Assembly (NCBI GenBank): GCA_019636755.1
Contig: JAHBWZ010000004.1
Coordinates: 124,001 to 188,000, forward strand
Direction of reading: 5' to 3'
Source: Phycisphaeraceae bacterium
GTDB taxonomy: Bacteria; Planctomycetota; Phycisphaerae; Phycisphaerales; SM1A02
Length of the DNA: 64,000 nt
This document shows, piece after piece, positions 53,483-61,102 of this stretch. The first letter of the stretch is position 1. The number at the start of each line of letters is the position of its first letter. Below the pieces are notes generated by a model. That model was not told the DNA's origin and did no database searches. It was given only the letters and a program-made list of their open reading frames with translations. Made by a program: the position numbers and the translations under genes.

Positions 53483-55473
53483 CAGGTGATCCCTGCCAGC
53501 GGAAGCACGGCATGGACGATGGCGGCGAGAATCCAGGCGACGCCGGACATCCATCCCAGCTGCATGAGCGGCCACTTCCAGGAGCCGGTCTCACGACGCA
53601 CGACGGCGAGCGTCGGCAGGCACTGCATCGCAAGCACGTAGTAGACCAGCAGGCTGGCCGCCGACCGCGGCGTGAGAAGCGCGGATCCGTCGTCGCGCCG
53701 GGCGCCCAGGATCACCTCGCGGACACGTGACGTGTCTTCCTCCTCCTCGCCGGCGAGCACGATCGTGAGTGAGCCGACGAAGACCTCGCGCGCCAGAAAG
53801 CTGCTGAGCAGCCCGACCGAGAGTCGCCAGTCGCATCCGATCGGGGCCAGGACCGGCTCCACCGCGCGCCCCAGCCGGCCCATGATCGACCCACGGCTGC
53901 GCTCCCTGGCCTCGATCCGATCGGCGTCCGACCGGAACGCCGCCGCCTCCTCCGGATCCGATGCCTCCACCAGGGCCGCCTGTCCGGCGAGCAAGGTCGC
54001 CTCCTCGGGCGGCGCGGAGCGCGGGTAGTTGCCGAGCCACCAGAGCACGATGCAGATCGCGAGGATCACGGTGCCGGCCTTGCGCAGGAAGATGAGCGCA
54101 CGATCCCAGGTGGTCACCAGCGCCGTGCGCAGCGACGGGAGCCGGTACTCCGGGAACTCGATCACCATCGGTGCGGGCTCGCCGCGCACAGCCGTCCTTC
54201 GGATGAGCAGGCTCGTCAGCAGCGCGGCCACGGCACCAAGCGCGTAGCAGGCGGTGAACGCGACGCCCGCCAGGAACGGCCGGTCCGCGAAGAGCAGGCC
54301 GATCAGCAGCACATAGACCGGCAGCCGCGCCGAGCAGGAGAAGAACGGCGCCACCAGCACCGCCGCCAGGCGATCGCGCGCATCGGGGATGAGCCGCGCC
54401 GACATGACCGCAGGGATCGCGCAGGCATGCGCTGAGAGGAACGGGATGAAGGCATGACCGGGCAGTCCGAATCGACGCAGCAGCCGGTCGGTGACGCAGG
54501 CAGCGCGGGCCAGGTAGCCGGTGTCCTCGAGCAGGCTGATCAGGAAGAACAGCAGGCAGATCTGCGGAAGAAACACGAGTACACCGGAAATGCCGGCGAC
54601 CACGCCGTCGGCCAGCAGCTCCCGGACCGCGCCCTCCGGGAGCACGGCCTCGATCACGCCGCCGGTCCCCGCGAAGAACAGCTCGATGAGATCCATCGGC
54701 ACCGTCGCGAGCGAGAAGATCGCCCAGAAGAGCGCGGTCATGATCGCGAGGAAGACGATCACGCCGCCGATCGGATGCGTCGCGACCGCGTCGATCCGGT
54801 CGGTCAGCGTCGCATCGCTCGGATTCACACGCGGCACATCCACGCCCGCCTCCGCCGTCGCGGTCGCCCAGGCAATGCGCGAAGCCGACTCGGTCAGCGC
54901 GGCGATCTCCGGTCGCGCCGGCGCCGCATGCATAAGCGATGCGCGAAGCGCATCGCAGCCGGCGCCGGTCCGCGCGGATACCGCCATCACCGGGCACCCG
55001 AGGCGAGACTCGATCTCCGCGACCGACACCCGCAGGCCCGTCTTCTCGGCGCGATCGATCATGTTGATCGCGACGACCATCGGCCGACCGGACGCCGCCA
55101 CTTCCGCCACCAGGACCAGGTTCCGTGCCAGGTTCGTCGCATCGACGATCACGAGCACGCCGTCCGGCGCCGACATCCGCGGCATCTCGCCGAAGAGGAA
55201 TTGCCGGCAGGCCTGCGTTTCCGGCCGGTCGAGGTGGAGTCCGTAGGTGCCCGGCAGGTCGATGAGCGTCAGCCGGTGACCTGCCGCCTCGAGGCTCCCC
55301 TCGTGCGCCTCCACCGTGCTCCCGGGGAAGTTCGCCGTCCGCACGCGCAGACCGCAGAGCCTGTTGAAGAGCGTGCTCTTGCCCGTGTTCGGGTTCCCGA
55401 TCAGCGCAAATCGACTGGGCCCGGCACCGGGCCGGGGGTCGGCTGAGCGGACATCGTGCGAGGCCGTGGGCAT
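53482..55473 (-). CDS. feoB: Ferrous iron transporter FeoB
   Basis: FeoB takes up Fe2+. The 663-residue protein has the G domain (GNPNTGKSTLFN; TVEAHEG; DLPGTYGL; NMID), then the membrane domain with Gate motifs (LFFLISLLEDTGYLARAA; GLPGHAFIPFLSAHACAIPA; FFSCSARLPVYVLLIGLLF) and the second half (FSLATVPMDLIELFF; FLAREVFVGSLTIVLAGEEE). Length is slightly short of the usual 700-770. It lies 25 bases after feoA. Confidence 0.96.
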   Translation of the reverse strand: MPTASHDVRSADPRPGAGPSRFALIGNPNTGKSTLFNRLCGLRVRTANFPGSTVEAHEGSLEAAGHRLTLIDLPGTYGLHLDRPETQACRQFLFGEMPRMSAPDGVLVIVDATNLARNLVLVAEVAASGRPMVVAINMIDRAEKTGLRVSVAEIESRLGCPVMAVSARTGAGCDALRASLMHAAPARPEIAALTESASRIAWATATAEAGVDVPRVNPSDATLTDRIDAVATHPIGGVIVFLAIMTALFWAIFSLATVPMDLIELFFAGTGGVIEAVLPEGAVRELLADGVVAGISGVLVFLPQICLLFFLISLLEDTGYLARAACVTDRLLRRFGLPGHAFIPFLSAHACAIPAVMSARLIPDARDRLAAVLVAPFFSCSARLPVYVLLIGLLFADRPFLAGVAFTACYALGAVAALLTSLLIRRTAVRGEPAPMVIEFPEYRLPSLRTALVTTWDRALIFLRKAGTVILAICIVLWWLGNYPRSAPPEEATLLAGQAALVEASDPEEAAAFRSDADRIEARERSRGSIMGRLGRAVEPVLAPIGCDWRLSVGLLSSFLAREVFVGSLTIVLAGEEEEDTSRVREVILGARRDDGSALLTPRSAASLLVYYVLAMQCLPTLAVVRRETGSWKWPLMQLGWMSGVAWILAAIVHAVLPLAGIT

Positions 55474-55498
55474 CGGGCGCTGCAGCGCGTCGTCACGA

Positions 55499-55738
55499 TC
55501 AGTCGGCGGAGACGGGCTCTTCCGTGTCGACCATGATCCGACAGGCGATTGCGCGGCTCAGCGCCAGCCGCGTCGAGTCCACCTGCACCACGCATGGGGC
55601 ACCACCGCGACACACCGTCAGTCGGCATTGATCGGTCAGTCCCATCGCGGTGAGCAGGTCACACTCGTGGCAGCACAGGTCGCGCTGCGAGACGCGGGCG
55701 CGATCACCGGGGCGGAGGGTCGTGAGCGGAACGGCCAT
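55499..55738 (-). CDS. feoA: Ferrous iron transport accessory protein FeoA
   Basis: The 79-residue product fits an SH3-like FeoA domain (MAVPLTTLRPGDRARVS; LTAMGLTDQCRLTVCRGG; VQVDSTRLALSRAIACRIMV). It has six Cys, including DLCCHEC and C in CRGGAPC, more than usual for FeoA and suggestive of metal binding. It heads the feoA-feoB-small protein operon. Confidence 0.88.
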   Translation of the reverse strand: MAVPLTTLRPGDRARVSQRDLCCHECDLLTAMGLTDQCRLTVCRGGAPCVVQVDSTRLALSRAIACRIMVDTEEPVSAD

Positions 55739-56041
55739 CGGGTCTCCTCGAGTCCCGGAGTCTACCACCACTCGCTGCGACTGTGTCTCAGTTGGGTGAA
55801 CCGGACGGGGGGAATCCTGCCCCGACCGGCTGGCCACGCCGGGCCTGGCGGGACACGCGCGGACAGCGGTCTCCGCGGTGGGCCACCGGCAGGCACGAAC
55901 CCTGGGAAGCCATCCATGGCCACCCATGGCAGCCATGGGGCAGGCACTCCTACGAGGCGCCCCGGCCCGGCGGTCGCAGGCGTGGAGCAGGCACGCGCGC
56001 CGGGCAACCGGTCCGATGCGGGGCCGACGTCGGGGGCCGAC
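55739..56041. other. Region between feoA and the 36-bp repeats
   Basis: It must contain the feoA promoter. I see no coding signal. The second half (from about 55944) has diverged copies of the downstream repeat (GGGGCAGGCACTCC; GTGGAGCAGGCACGCG) and a local CCATGGCCACCCATGGCAGC duplication. Confidence 0.5.
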
Positions 56042-56280
56042 GTGGGACAGGCACTCGCCCCGGGCGCCCGGGCCGACGTGGGACAGGCACTCGCCCCGGG
56101 CGCCCGGGCCGGCGTGGGACAGGCACTCGCCCCGGGCGCCCGGGCCGGCGTGGGACAGGCACTCGCGCCAGGCGCCCTGGGCCGGTGTGGGACAGGCACT
56201 CGCGCCGGGCGCCCGGGCCGGCGTGGGACAGGCACTCGCCCCGGGCGCCCGGGCCGACGTGGGACAGGCACTCGCGCCGC
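56042..56280. repeat. Seven tandem 36-bp repeats
   Basis: Units begin at 56042, 56078, 56114, 56150, 56187, 56223 and 56259 with GTGGGACAGGCACTCGC and continue with the near-palindrome CCCGGGCGCCCGGGCC. Most are identical; the fifth is offset by one base. The palindromic half could fold in RNA or single-stranded DNA. All six frames are open because 36 is a multiple of 3, but nothing suggests translation. Confidence 0.9.
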
Positions 56281-57273
56281 CAAGTCCCCGATGGCGCTCC
56301 GCGCGGACGACCAGATGCCTTCGATCGCGAGGGGGTTCAGGGGGTCCCGGGACGGCGTTGGCCAGCCGCTCGCGCCGGGCACCCGCGCCGGCGAGGGCCC
56401 GGCACCGGTGCCGGTCTGGCGTCGGCCCGGTCCCCTGCCACCGGATGCCTCCCTCCCACGCGGACGGTCAGGGCGTCCAGCTCTTCCACCGGTTCGCGCC
56501 CGCCATGCGCCTGGCCGCACTCGAGAGGAACCGACCTGCCACGGCAGACGACGGGCGTGCACCTGTCGCGATCGAATCGCAGGCGCGCCGGACTGACCTC
56601 TTCAGCACATCTGTCGCGCGCAGCCTCTGTCAGAGAATGGACGGAGCGACCCGCTGCGCGACAGGCGGCAAGGTCGGACGGTGACCAGTGATCCCGCGGG
56701 CCCGACAGGCCCGACGGACCCGGCCGATCCACCGCTGCCGGATGCGGCGACCCTGCTCCGGCGTCTCACCGCTTTCCATCAGAACCTCCGCACCGCGCGC
56801 GCCGCCATCCGCCCGCGCCCGAGGACACGCGCGCTCGATCCCGTCGCGATGCGCCCTCCGGACGCCGCGCACCAGTCGATCGAATCCTCGGAGAGTCTGC
56901 GGGCGCGCGTGAGCTCGGCGATGCTCTGTCAAGACTCGGGTACCTCGATCGCGTTCCTGCATGGATAGCGCTTCGACCCGATCAGCGCGCCCGCGTCGAG
57001 AAGACGACGATCGATGCGCGGGAGACCCACCGCCGGACCACCGACGCCCTGCCGGACACGATCGTCGCGGCCGCCGGTCGTGATCCGATCGGTGCCACGA
57101 CCGACGGCGCACGTCCGGACGCACTCCGGCGGCAGCAGGCGGTCAGGATCGGAGGAGGCTGGACGAGGGCCTGGCCGCGCTGCGGGATCGAACTAGTTCC
57201 AACGCCGGATAGAGCTCGACGTCGGCCATCGCCGCGAATTCGGCCCGCCGCCCGATCGTGCGGGACAGAGACT
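56281..57273. other. Decayed region without an intact gene
   Basis: About 1 kb has short frames only and no recognisable protein. A degenerate copy of the 36-bp repeat lies at about 56358 (GGCCAGCCGCTCGCGCC). One frame (from GTG 56681, 95 codons) is open, but its translation is not protein-like apart from a short MLCQDSGTSIAFLHG string. Confidence 0.5.
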
Positions 57274-57795
57274 TCATCCGTCCGACTCCGTCGCGCAGGT
57301 CAGAGGCGCCGGGTCGAGTGGATCCAGCGCGGGCTCCACGCCGATGATGTCGGCCATCGGGACGCCGATCTCCTCGCAGGAGTTCCTCCAGACCGCGTCC
57401 AGAAGTCGCGCCGCACCGCGGTACTCGTCCAGGATGGTGATACCCGAGCACATCGCGCAGAACGATGGAATCCACTCCGCCCGCGTGCTCGATGGCGAAC
57501 GTGACGATCGCCCGCCCGGTGATCTCCGCGTGCTCCGCATGTCCGCTGCGCAGCGCGGTGGCCTCCATCACCAGCAGCGCTGCCAGGAACTCCAGTTCAC
57601 AGCGCAGGTGATCGAACGTCTCGCCGGCGACGTCCCTGATCGTGAACCCGAATGCCCGGTAGAAGCCGCCGATGCCGCCCAGAAGCAGTCCCTTCTCACG
57701 CCGGACCCACGCCATCTGGTTGATCGGACACTGGATGCGCCCTTCGAACAGCCGGTGATACTCGTCCGAAACGGGCGACGCAGTGGGCGGATACT
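57274..57795 (-). pseudogene. TorD/NarJ-family chaperone, frameshifted remnant
   Basis: The first frame reads DEYHRLFEGRIQCPINQMAW, VRREKGLLLGGIGGFYRAFG and HLRCELEFLAALLVMEATAL, which is the TorD chaperone pattern. At about 57480 the match moves to another frame: EWIPSFCAMCSGITILDEYR, GAARLLDAVWRNSCEEIG. One extra G in GGGCGGAG explains the shift. No proper start is found upstream. TorD proteins assist assembly of molybdopterin oxidoreductases, but no such enzyme gene is in the window. Confidence 0.65.
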
Positions 57796-57905
57796 CCGCA
57801 GCAGTACGTGCGGACGCGCGCCGTCCTTCCTGGATCCAGGTCGACGCTGAATGGATCTTCCGCGATGTACGGCGCCTTGCCGCTGATGTATGCCGTCCGA
57901 TAGCT
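57785..57905 (-). pseudogene. Possible CDGSH-type iron-sulfur protein fragment
   Basis: Just upstream of the TorD remnant a different frame reads SYRTAYISGKAPYIAEDPFS, then VDLDPGRTARVRTYCCG. The PFSVDLDPGRT part resembles the start of small CDGSH iron-sulfur proteins, but the CDGSH motif itself is gone. It is a weak match in a decayed region. Confidence 0.3.
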
Positions 57906-58336
57906 TCCGGCATGGCGATCGGCAGTGCCCCGTCACACACCCGCGCGGGAGTACAGGATTGGAAGGCCGGACCGGAGCACCTGCGCCAGGAACAGGGAAC
58001 GCAGCAGGACGTGCGCCACCGGCACGTTGCTCACCGGCAGGACCATGCACGCGATCGCCGGAGCATGACTGCACGGAACGGCGCCATGGACGCCCGCGAC
58101 GTCATGGGCGCCCGGGTGCCAGCGGCCTGTTGAGAGACTCCGCCCAAGGCGAGAGCGAGAGAAGACTCGTCGTAGCAGGGAGCCCGATCGAAGGCCTTCG
58201 ACTGCCTGCTGGTCGGGTCCCGAGGGCGGCCAGGACCTCAACGCTTCGGTTCGCGTCCTGCAAGGTCACGTGGCGGTGATGCCGGGGTCGGCGCCACGGG
58301 AAAGACCGGATGCACACGCCGTTGCCGGATCAGAGG
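57906..58336. other. Decayed region, nothing intact
   Basis: A hydrophobic stretch on the minus strand (VLLRSLFLAQVLRSGLPILY, near 57950-58010) may be the relic of a membrane protein. Otherwise nothing is recognised. Confidence 0.4.
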
Positions 58337-58365
58337 ACCCGGCCGCACCAGGGGTGCGGCCGGGT
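58337..58365 (-). terminator. Terminator of the halocin-like operon
   Basis: A perfect 13-bp stem (ACCCGGCCGCACC pairing with GGTGCGGCCGGGT) with a 3-base loop starts about 33 bases after the stop of the last gene. TCCTCTGATCC follows on the transcribed strand. Confidence 0.7.
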
Positions 58366-58397
58366 GACTCCTGATCAACGGGATCCCGGGTACAGAC

Positions 58398-59441
58398 TCA
58401 CCTCGCCTGCGCCGACGGCGCGGGAATGGATTCGAACATGCGCTCGATGCGTGCGCCCTCCGGATGGTGCACCACGAGATCATCCGCGGTCGGGACACGG
58501 CCGATGGCGGGCACCCCGACCACCAGGAACTCCTCGCGGGACCGGAGGCTGCGCTCGCCGGTCGCGAGATCCATGTCGTAGTTCTCCCGCACCGATCGCC
58601 GCGGATACCAGCGCCCGTTCGGCATCGTGATGAAGTCGCTGTACTGATCCGAGGAGAGCACCTGGCGGCCGAAGCGGACCTCCGCGAACACGAGCGCCAG
58701 ATCCCGGTACGCATCCACGGCAAGCCGGATGACGAGGCCGTCGGATTCGGGATGCCCGATCGTCAGGATGTAGATCGGGCCCGTGAACTCCATCCTGATC
58801 TCCATGTCGATCGGAAGAGGATCGGCTCCCGCGAGCGCGTCCAGCTCCGCGAGCGACGGCATCCGGGCGGGGGCGCGCCCCAGCTCCGCCACCGGCGGCA
58901 GGCGATACTTCATGTCGGACAGGATCACCACCGCGTTCTCTTCGGAGGCCGGAATGAGGATGGCCTTCTCACCATCGAAGCCGGCGACGTCCGGACGGAC
59001 CCGCCGTCGGACCTCCTCGGGTCGAACCTGCGAGAGGTCCGCGGGTTCGTGGGCACCGATGTCCCAGGACTCGATGCGGTAGACATCGCCGTCGAAGTGG
59101 ATCTCCTCCAGCACCGTTCGGACGTCCGTGCGCAATGCCGCATCCAGCATCTCGCCGACCGCCGCCGCATTGCGGGATGCGATGGCCCTTCCCTGGATGC
59201 GCTCGTTCGCGGCGAGCACCGCCGCCTTCTGCGCCGCGACGTCGGCAGGCGTGGCCTGCGGCGCCGACTCCAGGCGCCGGAGGATGGTGATCGATCCGTG
59301 CGCGTCTGCCAGGCTGACGCGGCTCGCGTGGATCGACTCGTACAGTCGTCGCGCGTCGCTGCGCCCGTCGGCGAACGTGGGACCCGTCAGCGCCATCAGA
59401 GCGCCGATCGCGACGATGGAATGATGCATGATCTGATTCAT
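58398..59441 (-). CDS. Exported partner protein of the halocin-like gene
   Basis: The 347-residue product has a signal peptide (about 1-25, ending TFADG) and a charged helical part (about 26-110). A beta-rich part follows (about 115-290: VYRIESWDIG; FTGPIYILTIG; DLALVFAEVRFGRQVLSS; MPNGRWYPRRSV) whose layout resembles LolA-type proteins and the matching part of the C39-like protein at 8385-10214. ATG 59441 is chosen for AGGGAG 8 bases upstream. It follows the Cys-rich gene by 32 bases. Role unknown; carrier, immunity or maturation are possible. Confidence 0.65.
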   Translation of the reverse strand: MNQIMHHSIVAIGALMALTGPTFADGRSDARRLYESIHASRVSLADAHGSITILRRLESAPQATPADVAAQKAAVLAANERIQGRAIASRNAAAVGEMLDAALRTDVRTVLEEIHFDGDVYRIESWDIGAHEPADLSQVRPEEVRRRVRPDVAGFDGEKAILIPASEENAVVILSDMKYRLPPVAELGRAPARMPSLAELDALAGADPLPIDMEIRMEFTGPIYILTIGHPESDGLVIRLAVDAYRDLALVFAEVRFGRQVLSSDQYSDFITMPNGRWYPRRSVRENYDMDLATGERSLRSREEFLVVGVPAIGRVPTADDLVVHHPEGARIERMFESIPAPSAQAR

Positions 59442-59473
59442 GGGGATACTCCCTTGGCTCATGTTTGACCCGG

Positions 59474-60229
59474 TCACTGGGTGCAGCACGGAACGGATCC
59501 CGCGAATGCATACCCGGTGTAGTTGCAGTCCTCGACGCACTCGTTGTAGAAGCAGATGATCGCCGCGCCCGCGGCGCCGCATCCCGCCAGGCATGCGACG
59601 CACGATGCGCCGAGCGTGAACACGCCGCTCACGATACACACCCCGCCGCACGCGATGCCGCACGCGACATCGGCTGCGAGCATGGCGGCCGTCGCGGCAA
59701 CGCAGCCGGCGAACTCCAGCGCACCGACCGGCGTGGACTTGAAGTAGTACGTGCAGCTCGCACTGCAGATGCAGTTCTTGCAGTCGAACAGGGGCACCGG
59801 GACCGGGTTGTCGTACTCGCTCGGCTCTCCCGGTTCACCGGGAGCGCCGCTGTCGCCGCCGTCGGACTGCTGGTGCTGCATCGCGCCAGTACACGTTCCG
59901 GTTGAGCGTGAGAACGTCTTGTCTCCGCATCGACCACACAGGCCGTTTCCGACGCCGCTGACGTGAGTCCACTTCTGCGGGTCCGTGCAGGGCCCGTACG
60001 CATTCGCCGGACCGCACCCGGACCAGTCGGTCACGGGCGGGCCGGGTCCGTCGGTGTCCGCATAGGCCGCGTTCCCGACCAGGCACGCGACCGCCATGAT
60101 GGACAGCGCCAGCACGGGCCGCAGGACGCGGCGGAGGCCGGCGTGGGTCGGTCGCACCATCCGTGCCGGCCCGCGCGGGTGCCGGCCGGTCGCCGCATCG
60201 ACATCAGGGGAGAGCCGAATCGTCCACAT
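59474..60229 (-). CDS. Cys-rich exported protein resembling halocin C8-type bacteriocins
   Basis: The 251-residue precursor starts at ATG 60229 (AGGAAAGGAA about 8 bases upstream) with an N-terminal arm and signal peptide ending AAYAD (near 58). After it there are 21 Cys. Residues 150-159 read CKNCICSASC. Residues 165-235 are an Ala/Gly/Cys-rich hydrophobic stretch (VACGIACGGVCIVSGVFTLG; ASCVACLAGCGAAGAAIICF). The Cys spacing and hydrophobic Gly/Ala character recall halocin C8, a bacteriocin released from the C-terminus of a larger precursor. A Gly/Ser/Pro linker (GAPGEPGEPSEYDNP) separates it from the N-terminal Cys-rich part. Bacteriocin function is inference. Confidence 0.65.
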   Translation of the reverse strand: MWTIRLSPDVDAATGRHPRGPARMVRPTHAGLRRVLRPVLALSIMAVACLVGNAAYADTDGPGPPVTDWSGCGPANAYGPCTDPQKWTHVSGVGNGLCGRCGDKTFSRSTGTCTGAMQHQQSDGGDSGAPGEPGEPSEYDNPVPVPLFDCKNCICSASCTYYFKSTPVGALEFAGCVAATAAMLAADVACGIACGGVCIVSGVFTLGASCVACLAGCGAAGAAIICFYNECVEDCNYTGYAFAGSVPCCTQ

Positions 60230-60269
60230 GACTGTGTTCCTTTCCTTCCTGACCGCGCGGAGACCGCCC

Positions 60270-60291
60270 GCGATCGCGACGTTGCGATCGC
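60270..60291. promoter_or_regulatory. Paired GCGATCGC palindromes in a divergent promoter
   Basis: Two GCGATCGC sites (60270-60277 and 60284-60291) separated by 6 bases lie 41-62 bases upstream of the halocin-like gene, on the side facing the ECF sigma gene. The whole 22-bp block is itself an inverted repeat. It may be an operator; chance is possible in GC-rich DNA. Confidence 0.4.
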
Positions 60292-60490
60292 CATGCACGA
60301 CTGGCCGGCGGGATCCTGCGCGGAGCCGGACTTCGTCCCCGTTTCGGGAACGACGCCGGCGCTGTAGAGTGCCATGCGACGGAATCCCGCCAGGTCCGCA
60401 TCGTTTCCGGCGGAAATCTGTCGCACGGGACGCTCGCCTTACGACCCTGTACGGATCACCCGGCGCGAGTACGCCGACGAGGACCGCGAC

Positions 60491-61102
60491 ATGCCGAACG
60501 CAGTGCAAATCAGGCCGGCCGCCACTGCCGGAGACTCTCCCGTCCCGCCTGCGCCGCCGCCCGTTCCGAGCGACTTCGAAGGAATCCTGCCGGAGGTCTA
60601 CAGGGATCTCCGATCACTCGCCGCACGCGCCCTTCGCCGCGAGCGCTCCGATCACACGCTTCAGCCCAGCGCGCTGGTCAACGAGGTCTACCTCAGGCTG
60701 TATGGTGGTCCCGGGGCAGATACAGGTCACTGGCAGAGCCGTGCGCACTTCTTCGGCGCCGCGGCGCTGGCGATCCGGCGCATCCTGGTCGAACATGCAC
60801 GCCACCGCGCCGCCAGAAAGCGCGGCGGCGGCGCCGGTCGGCGCATCCCGCTCGACGCCATGGACAGTGCGCCTGTCTGCCGCGGGGACGTGGATGTGCT
60901 GGAACTGGAGGGCGCCCTGGAAGCACTCGGACAGCTCGATCCGCGCCTCCTGCATGTTGCGCAGCTTCGCCTCTATGGCGGTCTCACGATGGATGAGATC
61001 GCCCTGGTGAGCGGGCGGGCGAAGCGGACGATCGAACAGGATTGGGCACTCGCCCGCGCCTGGCTGCGCCGTGAACTCCGCGGCGGAGAGGCCTCGATGT
61101 GA
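60491..61102 (+). CDS. ECF sigma factor (planctomycete SigSub type)
   Basis: The 203-residue product has EVYRDLRSLAARALRRERSD, TLQPSALVNEVYLRL, HFFGAAALAIRRILVEHARH and the region-4 helix LTMDEIALVSGRAKRTIEQD. These are the marks of the ECF subfamily that is very frequent in Planctomycetes and paired with Ser/Thr kinases. ATG 60491 is chosen; the preceding 39 codons lack family similarity. Its stop overlaps the kinase GTG (GTGA). It is divergent from the halocin-like gene. Confidence 0.9.
   Translation: MPNAVQIRPAATAGDSPVPPAPPPVPSDFEGILPEVYRDLRSLAARALRRERSDHTLQPSALVNEVYLRLYGGPGADTGHWQSRAHFFGAAALAIRRILVEHARHRAARKRGGGAGRRIPLDAMDSAPVCRGDVDVLELEGALEALGQLDPRLLHVAQLRLYGGLTMDEIALVSGRAKRTIEQDWALARAWLRRELRGGEASM

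Noticed and set aside
55316-56684. Long open frames across the 36-bp repeats on both strands (for example a protein of VGQALAPGARAG units)
   Set aside because: The unit length is a multiple of 3, so every frame stays open; there is no ribosome binding site, signal peptide or non-repeat domain, and both strands look equally coding.
56681-56968. 95-codon frame with the string MLCQDSGTSIAFLHG, reminiscent of the CQDTGT motif of class I fumarases
   Set aside because: Sequence before and after does not follow the fumarase pattern in any frame, so the short match is probably chance in decayed DNA.
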